From: Terrirubrum sp051646285
Lineage (GTDB): Bacteria > Pseudomonadota > Alphaproteobacteria > Rhizobiales > Beijerinckiaceae
Assembly (NCBI GenBank): GCA_051646285.1
Contig: JBOFCU010000069.1
Span: forward strand, 1-26,897
Length of the DNA: 26,897 nucleotides
Direction of reading: 5' to 3'
Below, piece by piece: positions 15,918 to 24,016 of the stretch. Position 1 is the first letter of the stretch, and each line of letters opens with the position of its first letter. A program made the position numbers and the translations under genes. Under the pieces are notes generated by a model, which saw only the letters and a program-made list of their open reading frames with translations, was not told where the DNA came from and ran no database searches.

Positions 15918-17567
15918 TTAGCTCATGACAATATCCTTGCGTCCTGAAATTCTGAAGGCCGCATAGACGATTGTGACCGTGACAAAGAGAAGAATAGCTG
16001 CCAACGCGGAAGCTGTGCCATAATCACCGTCAATGACGGACTGGTAGATTTTTACCGGCATTGTTATTGTTCCGCCTGTGTATAGAACCAGTGATGAGGA
16101 TAGTTCATTAATTGCTGTGACAAAGCTCATGAGTGCTCCAGCAGCAATGCCAGGTGCGATCAATGGCACCGTGACCTTGATGAATGTTTTGGCTGGCGAC
16201 ATTCCAAGGCTTATCGCTGCTTCCTCCAGACTTGGGCTGAGTTGTTTCAGGGCCGCAGCGACTGAACGTGCAGTGTACGGCAAGCGACGTATAAATACGG
16301 CCAGAATAATCACAAGACCAGTTCCTGTGATGGCCAAAGGCGGTTCATTGAAGCGAACAATATAGGCAATTCCCATCACCACGCCCGGCACGATATAGGG
16401 AATGACCAGCAGGGCATCCAGCGCCGCAGTTGAGCGGCTTGGCTTGCGGGTAATGATGTAGCCAAGCAAGGCACCAACAATCACAATTGCCGCTACAGCA
16501 ATCAATGAAAAAATGATTGAATTCCATATTGCTGTTGAGACGGTAAACCAGACTTTTTCATAACTCTGGATGCTTAACCCTGGCTTAAAAACAGGCCCAT
16601 TTGTTTTTCTGAATGAGAATAGCACTGCGGTGATTGCTGGGATGCTGCCGATGAAGACAATGGCATAAACGATGCCATGCAGAATAATGGCATGTATTCC
16701 GCGCGGTTTGATTGGTTCGCGTGAGCGTGCAACGGACGTCTGGTGAATGCTGCGGCGGGATGCGTAACGTTGCAAGCCAACAAGGGCCATGGATAGAATA
16801 ATCAGCAGAATGCTGATAGTGGATGCCATGCCGGGGTTGCCACCCAGTTCACTGGCAAACATCGTAAAGGCTTCTGTCGCCAGTACATTGAAGTCGCGCC
16901 CAATCAGGCGTGGCGTGCCAAAATCGGCAATGGATAGTACAAATGCCAGCAAGCCACTCGCGGTCACGGTTGGCAATATCAAGGGAAATGTGACGCGGAA
17001 CAGCCGCTTCCAGGGTGGCATTCCAAGATTTTCGGCTGCATCCTCCAGTGACCTGTTTATGCCTGATAATGCTGCTGATGTCAGAAGGAATACATGTGGA
17101 AAGAATTTGAAGGCGAAGACAATAATCACGCCCCAGGCGCCGTATATTGTTGGTAAATTGATGCCGATAGATGTGAAAGCGTTGCGAATTACACCATTGG
17201 CGCCAAATAGTACGATCCAGGCATATGCGCCAATAAATGGTGGCGATACCAGCGCAACGACAGCAAGTGTTTGCACAAGAGCACGGCCGCGAATGGTGAA
17301 CCTGTTCATGATCAGGGCCAGGGTCAGGCCCAAGGCCAAAGCGCCGGCCATGCCGCCAAATCCTGCAATGAATGTATTGATGATCGCGCGCCGATAACTG
17401 CGTGATGTCAGTGCATCAATATAATTCGAGGCACTGATCGCACCTGTTTCATCGATGAAGCTGGCCTTGAGAACGGATGCCAGCGGCCAAATGAGCAAAA
17501 TCAGTATGATAGCCCATATGAGGATTTGCACCAATATCCACATATTTGGGAGGCGAAGCGTTTTCAT
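15918..17567 (-). CDS. ABC transporter permease, fused two-domain FbpB type
   Basis: The 549-residue inner-membrane protein contains two binding-protein-dependent permease domains in one chain. Each has an EAA loop: EDAAENLGMPPWKRLFRVTF (about 184-203 from the chosen start) and EEAAISLGMSPAKTFIKVTV near the C-terminus. About twelve membrane segments are expected. The ATG at 17567 overlaps the ATPase stop (ATGA) and has GGAG 8 bases upstream; the frame extends to 17609 but overlaps the ATPase further. Fused permeases of this kind occur in iron(III), phosphonate and polyamine-like importers, so cargo is not fixed. Base composition is low: two hand-counted 60-base lines gave 38-40% GC, against about 67% in sampled fdsA and nrdJ lines. 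Confidence 0.9.
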   Translation of the reverse strand: MKTLRLPNMWILVQILIWAIILILLIWPLASVLKASFIDETGAISASNYIDALTSRSYRRAIINTFIAGFGGMAGALALGLTLALIMNRFTIRGRALVQTLAVVALVSPPFIGAYAWIVLFGANGVIRNAFTSIGINLPTIYGAWGVIIVFAFKFFPHVFLLTSAALSGINRSLEDAAENLGMPPWKRLFRVTFPLILPTVTASGLLAFVLSIADFGTPRLIGRDFNVLATEAFTMFASELGGNPGMASTISILLIILSMALVGLQRYASRRSIHQTSVARSREPIKPRGIHAIILHGIVYAIVFIGSIPAITAVLFSFRKTNGPVFKPGLSIQSYEKVWFTVSTAIWNSIIFSLIAVAAIVIVGALLGYIITRKPSRSTAALDALLVIPYIVPGVVMGIAYIVRFNEPPLAITGTGLVIILAVFIRRLPYTARSVAAALKQLSPSLEEAAISLGMSPAKTFIKVTVPLIAPGIAAGALMSFVTAINELSSSLVLYTGGTITMPVKIYQSVIDGDYGTASALAAILLFVTVTIVYAAFRISGRKDIVMS

Positions 17568-18655
17568 TGTTGGCTCTCCGCAGGAGAAATATCCATCTCC
17601 ATGCGACATCCATCGGGGGAAAATACCAGCATCCGGTCCAGCGGGAATTGGAGTGTAATTGTATTGCCATTGGCATGGCTGAAATTGTGCTGAGGATCTG
17701 TCATTTGTGCGATGATTTCACCAACCGGCGTATCAATAGTATAGTGAGCTTCTCGTCCCAGAAACGTTGTCTTGCGCGTGGTGCCAGACAGGGCATGAGT
17801 TTTGGCCATTTTTGCTTTGCTGAGGTTGATGTTTTCCGGACGGATTGCGACAATGACAGGGCCATCACTTGCAGATGTTGTAAGTTTTGTGGGTGTGCCG
17901 GTAATAAAAAGGCGTCCGGTTTTGATCTCGCCGCTGAAGACATTCATGGTGCCTACAAAAGCAGCGACAAATTGGCGTGCGGGATTTCGATATATTTCAA
18001 ACGGGGTACCTACCTGTTCAATAATGCCACCATTCATCACGCAGATGCGGTCAGATATTGCGAGCGCTTCTTCCTGATCATGAGTCACATAAATCGTGGT
18101 TATGCCCATCCGCTTCTGCAAGTCATGGATGACTTCACGCAGTTCCAGCCGCAATTTGGCATCAAGATTGGACAATGGCTCGTCCATTAAAAGAAGGCGC
18201 GGGCGAATGGCCATGGCACGGGCCAGACCAACACGCTGTTGCTGACCGCCAGATATTTCTGACGGGTAGCGGTCACCCAGGCTGCCTAGCTGCACCATCT
18301 GAAGACTCTCTGCGACGCGCAGGCGTATGTCGTCGCGAGGTAGCCCGCGTGTTTTGAGGCCGAAGGCAACATTCTCTGCCACCGTGAGGTGCGGAAAAAT
18401 TGCATAATCCTGAAACACCATTCCAATGTCCCGTTTGTGAGCCGGCACGGGATCGAGATGCTCGCTATCGATATATATGCTGCCGACATCCTGATTGAGA
18501 AACCCCGCTATCATGCGCAACAACGTGGTTTTGCCACAGCCGCTCGGGCCGAGCAGCGTAAAGAATTCTCCGCTGTTGATGGTCAGGCTGATGTCGTTCA
18601 GCACGGCAACACTGCCATAGGCTTTGGCAATGTTGCTGATTGTGAGTGATGCCAA
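17564..18655 (-). CDS. ABC transporter ATP-binding protein, FbpC/PotA type
   Basis: The 363-residue ATPase has Walker A GPSGCGKTT (36-44), Q-loop FQDYAIFPH (81-89), signature ISGGQQQR (134-141), Walker B LLLMDEP (154-160), D-loop SNLDAK and switch His192. A C-terminal TOBE-like regulatory domain (about 235-350; VAIRPENINL) places it in the CUT2/MOI-type importer ATPases. It starts with TTG at 18655, supported by AGGAA 8 bases upstream and no in-frame ATG before a stop. It is first in the ATPase-permease unit and diverges from the binding-protein gene, whose start is 87 bases away, so one short region controls both. Confidence 0.93.
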   Translation of the reverse strand: MASLTISNIAKAYGSVAVLNDISLTINSGEFFTLLGPSGCGKTTLLRMIAGFLNQDVGSIYIDSEHLDPVPAHKRDIGMVFQDYAIFPHLTVAENVAFGLKTRGLPRDDIRLRVAESLQMVQLGSLGDRYPSEISGGQQQRVGLARAMAIRPRLLLMDEPLSNLDAKLRLELREVIHDLQKRMGITTIYVTHDQEEALAISDRICVMNGGIIEQVGTPFEIYRNPARQFVAAFVGTMNVFSGEIKTGRLFITGTPTKLTTSASDGPVIVAIRPENINLSKAKMAKTHALSGTTRKTTFLGREAHYTIDTPVGEIIAQMTDPQHNFSHANGNTITLQFPLDRMLVFSPDGCRMEMDISPAESQQ

Positions 18656-18742
18656 GGGAGTGTTCCTGTCTTGCAGAATGTGCCTTTACTTTTGTGACAG
18701 ACTTCAACACCATGGCTGCAAATGCAAGGTTGGGAGATCGAA

Positions 18743-19723
18743 ATGTTAGTTCGTTTGGCTTCGGGTTTGCTGGGCGCCGTTTCTGTGCTGGTTTATGGCA
18801 GCAGTGCGCTTGCGCAAGACAAGGCAATAACGGTGTACTCGGCGCATAACACGACAATTATTGACCTGCTGTCGCCGCGGTTCACCAAAGAAGCGGGCAT
18901 CAAGGTTGACGTCGTGAAGGCTGGGTCTGGTGATATTATCAGGCGCCTGAAGGCGGAGGCTGGTGCACCCAAGGCTGATGTGATCTGGAGCATTGGCGGT
19001 GAGCAGCTTGAAGACAACAAGGAACTGCTGGCTGCGTATGAACCGAAAGATTCCGCTGCCATCCTGCCGCAGTATAAAGTCAGCCCTGAATGGATACCTT
19101 ACACCGGTATCGTTATGTCTTTTGCTGTGAACACAAAAAATTTGAAGCCGGCAGAATATCCTAAGAGCTGGAAAGATCTGACGGATCCAAAATGGAAGGG
19201 CAAGATTTCTGCGGCAAGACCAGACAGTTCTGGATCGGCATTTCAGGCGCTGGCCACCGTTGTGATCGGTTATGGCGACAAGGGGTGGGATACCTATAAT
19301 GCCATATTGAATAATTTTATCTGGTCTGACAGCTCGGGCGCGGTATCCCGGTTCGTTAATGATGGCGAAGCACTTGTTGGATTGACGCTTGAAGACACGG
19401 CCCTTGAATTTGTGAAGGGCGGGGGGAACGTTGCTGTGATTTATCCTGAGGATGGCACGTCAACCGTTGCTGATGGTATTGCCCTGGTGAAGGGCGCGCC
19501 GCGTGCAGAACTTGGCAAGGTCTTCATTGACTGGCTCGTGTCGAAGCCGGTGCAGGAGATATTGGTCAAGGATGTTGGGCGCCGATCCGTTCGCACTGAT
19601 GTGAATTTGCCCGGCCTGAAGCCAATCACTGACATCAAGCTTATCAATTATGACGTCAAAACAGTCGCCAAAAATCGTGCCGCCTGGATCGCACAGTACA
19701 AGAAAATCATGCAGAATAAGTGA
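18743..19723 (+). CDS. ABC transporter periplasmic substrate-binding protein, FbpA-like fold, ligand unknown
   Basis: The ATG at 18743 (326 aa) is chosen because GGGAG lies about 7 bases upstream and it opens a clean signal peptide (basic start, hydrophobic core, cleavage after SSALA). The mature protein begins with ITVYSAHN, and KAGSGDIIRRLKAEAGAPKADVIW follows, typical of the extracellular solute-binding family 1/6 that includes iron(III)-, phosphonate- and thiamine-binding members. The adjacent-tyrosine pair used by classical FbpA proteins for iron is not evident; the corresponding area reads VAVIYPEDGTSTVADG. The ligand is therefore left open. Divergent from the ATPase gene, it ends 3 bases before the convergent GGDEF-EAL stop. 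Confidence 0.9.
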   Translation: MLVRLASGLLGAVSVLVYGSSALAQDKAITVYSAHNTTIIDLLSPRFTKEAGIKVDVVKAGSGDIIRRLKAEAGAPKADVIWSIGGEQLEDNKELLAAYEPKDSAAILPQYKVSPEWIPYTGIVMSFAVNTKNLKPAEYPKSWKDLTDPKWKGKISAARPDSSGSAFQALATVVIGYGDKGWDTYNAILNNFIWSDSSGAVSRFVNDGEALVGLTLEDTALEFVKGGGNVAVIYPEDGTSTVADGIALVKGAPRAELGKVFIDWLVSKPVQEILVKDVGRRSVRTDVNLPGLKPITDIKLINYDVKTVAKNRAAWIAQYKKIMQNK

Positions 19724-19726
19724 TTG

Positions 19727-21784
19727 TCAGGCTGGTATGGCCTGATCTGCTGAAGAGCGGCCGATATTTTCCTGTTCCCACGCTATCAGGCGATCAGCCT
19801 GGGCAGACGTGAGCGGCCTGGATATGTGATAGCCCTGTAAAAAATCGATGCCGAGTTCGGTGACCTTGTGCATCTGCTCGGCATTTTCAATGCCTTCGGC
19901 CACACACCTCAGATTGAGCTCGCGTGTCATCGATACAATCGACTTGATGAGTTTCTCGCTGATTTCATTCGACAGGATGTCCGTGATGAAGCTCTTGTCG
20001 ATCTTGATGTAATCCCATGGCAGCCGATGCAACTGACTGAGGCTGGAATATCCGGTGCCAAAATCGTCAATTGCGACGCGTGCACCAAACTGCTTGAACA
20101 GCGCGATGGCTGCCTTTGCATTATCCATATGCGAGACGATGGCGGTTTCCGTGATTTCAAATCGCACACGCTTGGGATTAATGCCGCTCGCATTCGCAAT
20201 AGCCACAATGCGGATTGCCGCCTCGGGGCTGGTGACATCCAGTGGTGAGAGATTGAAGGCAATTCGATAGTTATCAGGCCATTTCTTGGCGACTTCCAGT
20301 GTGCGCGTCAGAAGTGAGCGTGTGATCTGGCCAATCAATCCAAGATGCTCGGCTGTTTGAATAAATTCAGCCGGGCTTATTGAGCCAAGCTCGGCATGAT
20401 CCCAGCGGGCGAGGGCTTCAAACGAGGCGACGCGGTGTGTTTTTGCATCAATAATAGGCTGAAAAACGACGGTGAGATCTGTGTCGAAATCAGCCCGTTG
20501 CAGAGCTTGTTCGACACTGCGTTTACGCCGAATTTCGGCTTCATGGGTCTCAGAGAAAACAATGACGTTGCCCCGCTGCATGCGTTTGGCATGATACAAG
20601 GCGTAATCAGCCTTTTCATAGAGCTGTGTCGGGGTGCCGGAGGTGTCGGGATAGACAGCGAGACCGACTGAGCCGCTCACACGCGCCGTGCAATCTTTCA
20701 TGTCGAACTGAACGCGTAACGTGTCGCAAATGCGCCGGGAAAGGGCCATCAGCTCTGCATCGATCTGCCAGGCGTTGACGATGAACGCAAATTCATCGCC
20801 GCCCATACGTGCAAATGTGACATTGTTTGTTTTCAGGGCATTGAGCCGGTCTGCTGCATGGCGCAGCAATTCATCGCCATTGGCATGGCCATAGAGATCA
20901 TTGATGGCCTTGAAACCATCAAGATCAATGACGCCGACTGCCAGTCGTGTGCCTGTCTGCTTTGCGTAGGCAAACTGGTCGTTCAATGTCAGGAAGAATT
21001 GACGCCGGTTTGGCAGACCTGTGAGGCTGTCGATATTGGCGATCATGCGATTTTCGCGCAGCAGCCGTTCAGCTTCCTCGTTGATCCGGTTGAGCTCGGC
21101 ATTTTTTTCACGCATCTGCGCACGGGCGTGAACAATATCTTTGAAATAGGCAGAATATTTGAGAACCACCAGCCAGAGGCCGACTGATACCAGCAGCAAA
21201 TTTACCCCGATGGAAATGAAGACTGTTGAGCCACTCATGATCAAGAGGGTTGAGAAGGGAATGTTGACGATAAGCAAAACGCGCAATGCTGCGGCACGCA
21301 CACTGATCTGGCATAGTATGCAGCCGATCATCGTTGTGGAGGTGAAAAAAGCAACATGGCCTTGCTGGACGGGTGACCCGTAGGAAAACAACAACCCGCT
21401 CCAGAATGTTAGTACAACCGCCAATGCCATTGAAAATTTAGATGTGTTGCGAACGAGGCTGTTGGCTTCCTGAAAGCTGACATCGACATTGCGCAGCCGG
21501 ATCCAGAAAATGCTGCGCGCAAGACACAGCAACGAAACGGCGGCGGGAAAGTATACGGTTGCGGCATCGGGCGCGGTGCCATAAAAATTCCAAGCCGTAA
21601 TTGAAAAATTCGTCAGCAGGATGAAGTACAGAAGTGGCATCAGTTCGACGTAGGCACCGAACTGCGACATGATCAATTGCTGATCATCTTCGTTGACCTG
21701 AAGAACATTTTTCAGCCGCGCAACGAGTCCTCTCGACGGCTGCGTGACAACGCGGCCCGGATCTGGAGATGGATTTTCGCGCAT
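19727..21784 (-). CDS. Membrane-anchored GGDEF-EAL protein (cyclic-di-GMP cyclase/phosphodiesterase)
   Basis: The 685-residue protein has about five or six N-terminal membrane helices (about 45-210), a short linker that may form a coiled coil (about 220-245), a GGDEF domain (MGGDEF, motif 328-332) and an EAL domain (FEALARW, motif 456-458). Both catalytic motifs are intact. The EAL domain keeps the metal and catalytic residues in NLSP (511), EITE (543), DDFGTGYSS (573), KIDKSF, AEGIE and QGYHISRP. No RxxD inhibitory site is seen five residues before GGDEF. Which activity dominates cannot be read. The ATG at 21784 has AGGAA 8 bases upstream. A TTAA-N6-TTAA palindrome lies just before the ribosome binding site. 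Confidence 0.94.
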   Translation of the reverse strand: MRENPSPDPGRVVTQPSRGLVARLKNVLQVNEDDQQLIMSQFGAYVELMPLLYFILLTNFSITAWNFYGTAPDAATVYFPAAVSLLCLARSIFWIRLRNVDVSFQEANSLVRNTSKFSMALAVVLTFWSGLLFSYGSPVQQGHVAFFTSTTMIGCILCQISVRAAALRVLLIVNIPFSTLLIMSGSTVFISIGVNLLLVSVGLWLVVLKYSAYFKDIVHARAQMREKNAELNRINEEAERLLRENRMIANIDSLTGLPNRRQFFLTLNDQFAYAKQTGTRLAVGVIDLDGFKAINDLYGHANGDELLRHAADRLNALKTNNVTFARMGGDEFAFIVNAWQIDAELMALSRRICDTLRVQFDMKDCTARVSGSVGLAVYPDTSGTPTQLYEKADYALYHAKRMQRGNVIVFSETHEAEIRRKRSVEQALQRADFDTDLTVVFQPIIDAKTHRVASFEALARWDHAELGSISPAEFIQTAEHLGLIGQITRSLLTRTLEVAKKWPDNYRIAFNLSPLDVTSPEAAIRIVAIANASGINPKRVRFEITETAIVSHMDNAKAAIALFKQFGARVAIDDFGTGYSSLSQLHRLPWDYIKIDKSFITDILSNEISEKLIKSIVSMTRELNLRCVAEGIENAEQMHKVTELGIDFLQGYHISRPLTSAQADRLIAWEQENIGRSSADQAIPA

Positions 21785-21800
21785 TCGCCCGTTCCTGAGC

Positions 21801-21816
21801 GTTAATTTTCATTAAC
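21801..21816. promoter_or_regulatory. GTTAAT-N4-ATTAAC palindrome upstream of the GGDEF-EAL gene
   Basis: A perfect inverted repeat (GTTAAT 21801-21806, ATTAAC 21811-21816) begins 17 bases before the GGDEF-EAL start codon. Each half contains TTAA, giving TTAA-N6-TTAAC on both strands. This resembles the alphaproteobacterial CtrA box (TTAA-N7-TTAAC) with one base fewer in the spacer. It could alternatively be a small hairpin in the leader. Confidence 0.4.
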
Positions 21817-21994
21817 ACTCAACCTTCTGGTCCGCTACACTGGTCAGTTCAGCACGCAGTCTAGATTGATGCTGTTAAATATTGGTTTGCGCAGTGCTTT
21901 TGTGCAAATTCCTCGCGACTGGCAGTCACCGCTTGACGTGCTGTATGGCGATAAGGTGAATTGTTGCCAGTTTAAACGGGATTGGATTGCGGCT

Positions 21995-22399
21995 TTGACG
22001 ACATCAGACCAACAGAAGACCGATCAACCACGGGGTGAATTGACGGTGCGCACCGTCGCGATGCCGGCTGACACAAACGCCAATGGCGATATTTTCGGCG
22101 GGTGGGTGATGTCGCGCATGGATCAGGCCGGCGGCATTGCCGGGGTTGAGCGGTCACAGGGGCGCGTGGTCACCGTGGCCGTGCAGGCCATGAATTTCAT
22201 CCGTCCTGTGCGGGTTGGCGATGTGCTGTGTGTTTACACAGAGGTTGAACGGGTGGGCCGCACGTCCATGAGCATCCGCATCGAAGCCTGGGCGCAGCGC
22301 TTTCGCACCCAGATCCGGGAAAAGGTTACTGATGCGACCTTTACCTTTGTCGCCATTGACGATGAGGGCAAGCCCAGACAGGTGCCGGCTCTCGGCTGA
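21995..22399 (+). CDS. Acyl-CoA thioesterase, YciA/hotdog family
   Basis: The 134 residues form a single hotdog-fold thioesterase. The hallmark MPADTNANGDIFGGWVMSRMD (about 23-43) carries the catalytic Asp/Asn region, and VAVQAMNFIRPVRVGD follows. The enzyme hydrolyses acyl-CoA esters in the cytoplasm. The TTG at 21995 is chosen because it gives the usual family length and N-terminus (TTSDQQ..GELTVRTVAMP); the frame opens at 21866, but the extra 43 residues do not resemble the family. The upstream ribosome site (GGGATTGGA) is weak, so the exact start is uncertain. It stands alone, divergent from the GGDEF-EAL gene. Confidence 0.88.
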   Translation: MTTSDQQKTDQPRGELTVRTVAMPADTNANGDIFGGWVMSRMDQAGGIAGVERSQGRVVTVAVQAMNFIRPVRVGDVLCVYTEVERVGRTSMSIRIEAWAQRFRTQIREKVTDATFTFVAIDDEGKPRQVPALG

Positions 22400-22430
22400 C
22401 AGTCCGGTCTGCGTTCCGGCTGACAGTCCG
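22393..22430. repeat. 14-bp direct repeat with 24-bp period
   Basis: CGGCTGACAGTCCG occurs at 22393-22406 and again at 22417-22430. The first copy contains the thioesterase stop codon and the second ends next to the stop of the convergent small secreted protein. It looks like a local tandem duplication. Confidence 0.8.
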
Positions 22431-22751
22431 TCAATCAAACCTGTTGGGAACGCTGAAGGGCGTCACGCAGGTGCCGCCAACAGGGCAGGCTGGCGTATCG
22501 CGGGTGGGAAGAATTGCCTCGCGCATGATGTCACCGGCGGGGCAAAAGCGCAGGCTGGCAACGAAACGGTCAAACACATGCGGTCCGGTGCCGATGATGA
22601 TTGCGCCATTGCGGGCGACCAGAGTGCGCGCTTGCGCGCATGTCATGGCAAGACTGTCCGGGCGCGTTTGCGCCCAGACTGAAGAGCATAAGCTGGTGCT
22701 CATGATTGCAATTGATAGCAGGAAATGGCGCGATGTTCTGATTGCATCCAT
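22431..22751 (-). CDS. Small secreted cysteine-containing protein, conserved in alphaproteobacteria
   Basis: The 106-residue protein starts with a signal peptide (hydrophobic core ending SSVWAQ). The mature part has four cysteines (about 38, 69, 88 and 94), suiting disulfide bonds in the periplasm, and the segments CAQARTLVARNGAIIIGTG, FDRFVASLRFC and LPTRDTPACPVGGTC. This pattern is one I recall from small uncharacterised periplasmic proteins of Rhizobiales; no function is assigned. The ATG at 22751 has GGGAA about 9 bases upstream. Confidence 0.75.
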   Translation of the reverse strand: MDAIRTSRHFLLSIAIMSTSLCSSVWAQTRPDSLAMTCAQARTLVARNGAIIIGTGPHVFDRFVASLRFCPAGDIMREAILPTRDTPACPVGGTCVTPFSVPNRFD

Positions 22752-22833
22752 TCACTGATTTCCCAACATGATCAGCATCAAAGATGGAAATCCTGAGACC
22801 GGGATTCAGAAGGTTCGTTCAGGGCTGCCAAGT

Positions 22834-22856
22834 CTGGCCGCATATCATGCGGCCAG
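22834..22856. terminator. Perfect 10-bp hairpin downstream of the BA14K-like gene
   Basis: CTGGCCGCAT (22834-22843) and ATGCGGCCAG (22847-22856) form a perfect stem with a 3-base loop, 21 bases past the BA14K-like stop. There is no T-run on either side, so it may be a 3' stabilising or weak terminator hairpin. Confidence 0.45.
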
Positions 22857-22877
22857 CAGGTTTCTGCTTCATCGCTC

Positions 22878-23273
22878 TCAGTAATTGCACTCGCGCAGGC
22901 GGCCGCGACGATCCACAAATGTGCCGGAGGCCGGATCATAGCTGCGTGTGCGCATACAGGCTGGCTCGCGGGCAATCGGCGCGCGGGGGCGTGATGCTTC
23001 AGCCGCAATCGCTCCAATTGCGAGCGCGCCAATGGCGCCGGCGGCGACACCAGCGGCGACATCACCACCCCGGTATCCGCGATAGCCATAACCCCGGCCA
23101 TAGTAGCCCCGGCCATAATATCCGCGGCGCCATTGCACCTGCTGGATGGCAGAACCAGTATCGGCTTCAATGCCACTCACGCCCGCAGCACTCAGCGGCG
23201 CGGCCTGAGCGGGTGTGAAAGCCACGGCGGCAGCGGCCATTGTGGCAGCATAAATCCATGAAGTGTAACGCAT
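22878..23273 (-). CDS. Secreted BA14K-like protein with RGYYGRG repeats
   Basis: The 131 residues comprise a signal peptide (cleavage likely after TPAQA), a short region, a glycine/tyrosine/arginine repeat block (RRGYYGRGYYGRGYGYRG, about 49-66), a small-residue hydrophobic segment (AAGVAAGAIGALAIGAIAA, about 73-91) that could insert in a membrane, and a C-terminal motif CMRTRSYDPASGTFVDRRGR..C typical of BA14K-family immunoreactive/lectin-like proteins of Rhizobiales. AGGAG lies 7 bases before the ATG at 23273. Cell-envelope location is likely; the molecular role is unknown. Confidence 0.82.
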   Translation of the reverse strand: MRYTSWIYAATMAAAAVAFTPAQAAPLSAAGVSGIEADTGSAIQQVQWRRGYYGRGYYGRGYGYRGYRGGDVAAGVAAGAIGALAIGAIAAEASRPRAPIAREPACMRTRSYDPASGTFVDRRGRLRECNY

Positions 23274-23599
23274 AAATGCTCCTGTGCGGTTGGCGCGCAG
23301 TCTCAGTCGCCCGCGCCTTATGCTTAGGCTAGGCCAAGATTTTGGCAGACGCCAGCACTTCGTATTTTAAACATGAACGGCGATGTTCACAGGTGCGTTA
23401 CCGCACAGACAAAAAGGGGGGGGGGAATCGGGCAAAATGCGCGGCCTCGTTTGTGTTGAGAACAGGCAGCTCTCAATTCCAGCCGCTGACTGACGGATCG
23501 CATCCTGTGCCAGCCCCACACAGGCAACGGGCATAGCCGCGTCAGTCTGATTTTGCCGGATCATTCCGTGCCGCAGGCGCTGCCATAAAGCGGTGCCAT
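23274..23599. other. Gene-poor interval with a ten-G homopolymer
   Basis: No convincing gene, tRNA or known RNA was found in these 326 bases. The interval should contain the promoter of the BA14K-like gene (minus strand), but no clear -35/-10 pair was seen. A run of ten G follows five A at 23411-23425, about 140 bases upstream of the BA14K-like start. Confidence 0.6.
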
Positions 23600-23626
23600 A
23601 AAAAAAGCCGGGCAGTGCGCCCGGCT
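23600..23626 (-). terminator. Intrinsic terminator of the histone-like gene
   Basis: AGCCGGGC (23606-23613) pairs with GCCCGGCT (23619-23626) around a 5-base loop; the six A before it give a U-tract on the minus strand. It lies 20 bases after the stop of the histone-like gene. Confidence 0.92.
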
Positions 23627-23646
23627 TTGATTGGTCTTGTGCGTAA

Positions 23647-23943
23647 TCAAGCCTTCGGCTTGTTCTTGCTGCCCGGCGGACGACCACGGCGCTTTGCACC
23701 TGGCTTCGCGGCCTTCTTGGCAGCCGGCTTTTTCGCCGCAGTCTTCTTGGCGGCCATTTTCTTGGCGGCCGGCTTTTTCGCTGCTGTTTTCTTGGCAACG
23801 GTCTTCTTTGCAGCCGGCTTTTTCGCCGCTGTTTTCTTGGCAGCGGGCTTTTTCGCCGCTGTCTTCTTCGGAGCGGCAGCTGCCTTTGCTGCTACCTTTT
23901 TCTTGGCCGGAGCCTTTTTCGCTTTAGTCGCCTTGCGTGCCAT
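23647..23943 (-). CDS. Histone H1-like DNA-binding protein with AAKKPAAKK repeats and AT-hook-like tail
   Basis: The 98-residue protein is almost entirely Ala, Lys and Pro, built from imperfect repeats of about ten residues (TAAKKPAAKK) over about 25-80, then an AT-hook-like tail with RRGRPPGSKNK at the C-terminus. Such proteins resemble the C-terminal tail of eukaryotic H1 and bacterial HC1/AlgP-like proteins and bind DNA through charge and the minor-groove hook. The ATG at 23943 is chosen because GGAGGG lies 6-7 bases upstream; the frame opens at 24012. A good sigma70-like promoter and a strong terminator make it a single-gene unit. Repeat number is likely to vary between strains. Confidence 0.88.
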   Translation of the reverse strand: MARKATKAKKAPAKKKVAAKAAAAPKKTAAKKPAAKKTAAKKPAAKKTVAKKTAAKKPAAKKMAAKKTAAKKPAAKKAAKPGAKRRGRPPGSKNKPKA

Positions 23944-24016
23944 GGAAGCCCTCCCTCTGGCGTGCGTAGTGCGAATCACCATCCCTCGCTCGCCGAGTCG
24001 GACGCATCGCAAGCAA

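Noticed and set aside
21933..21957. TTGACG...TAAGGT as a promoter for the thioesterase gene
   Set aside because: The spacer is only 13 bases and the -10 match is poor.
23700..23900. Regular repeats that could suggest a CRISPR or minisatellite array
   Set aside because: The repeats are imperfect, contiguous and encode AAKKPAAKK units; no spacers are present.
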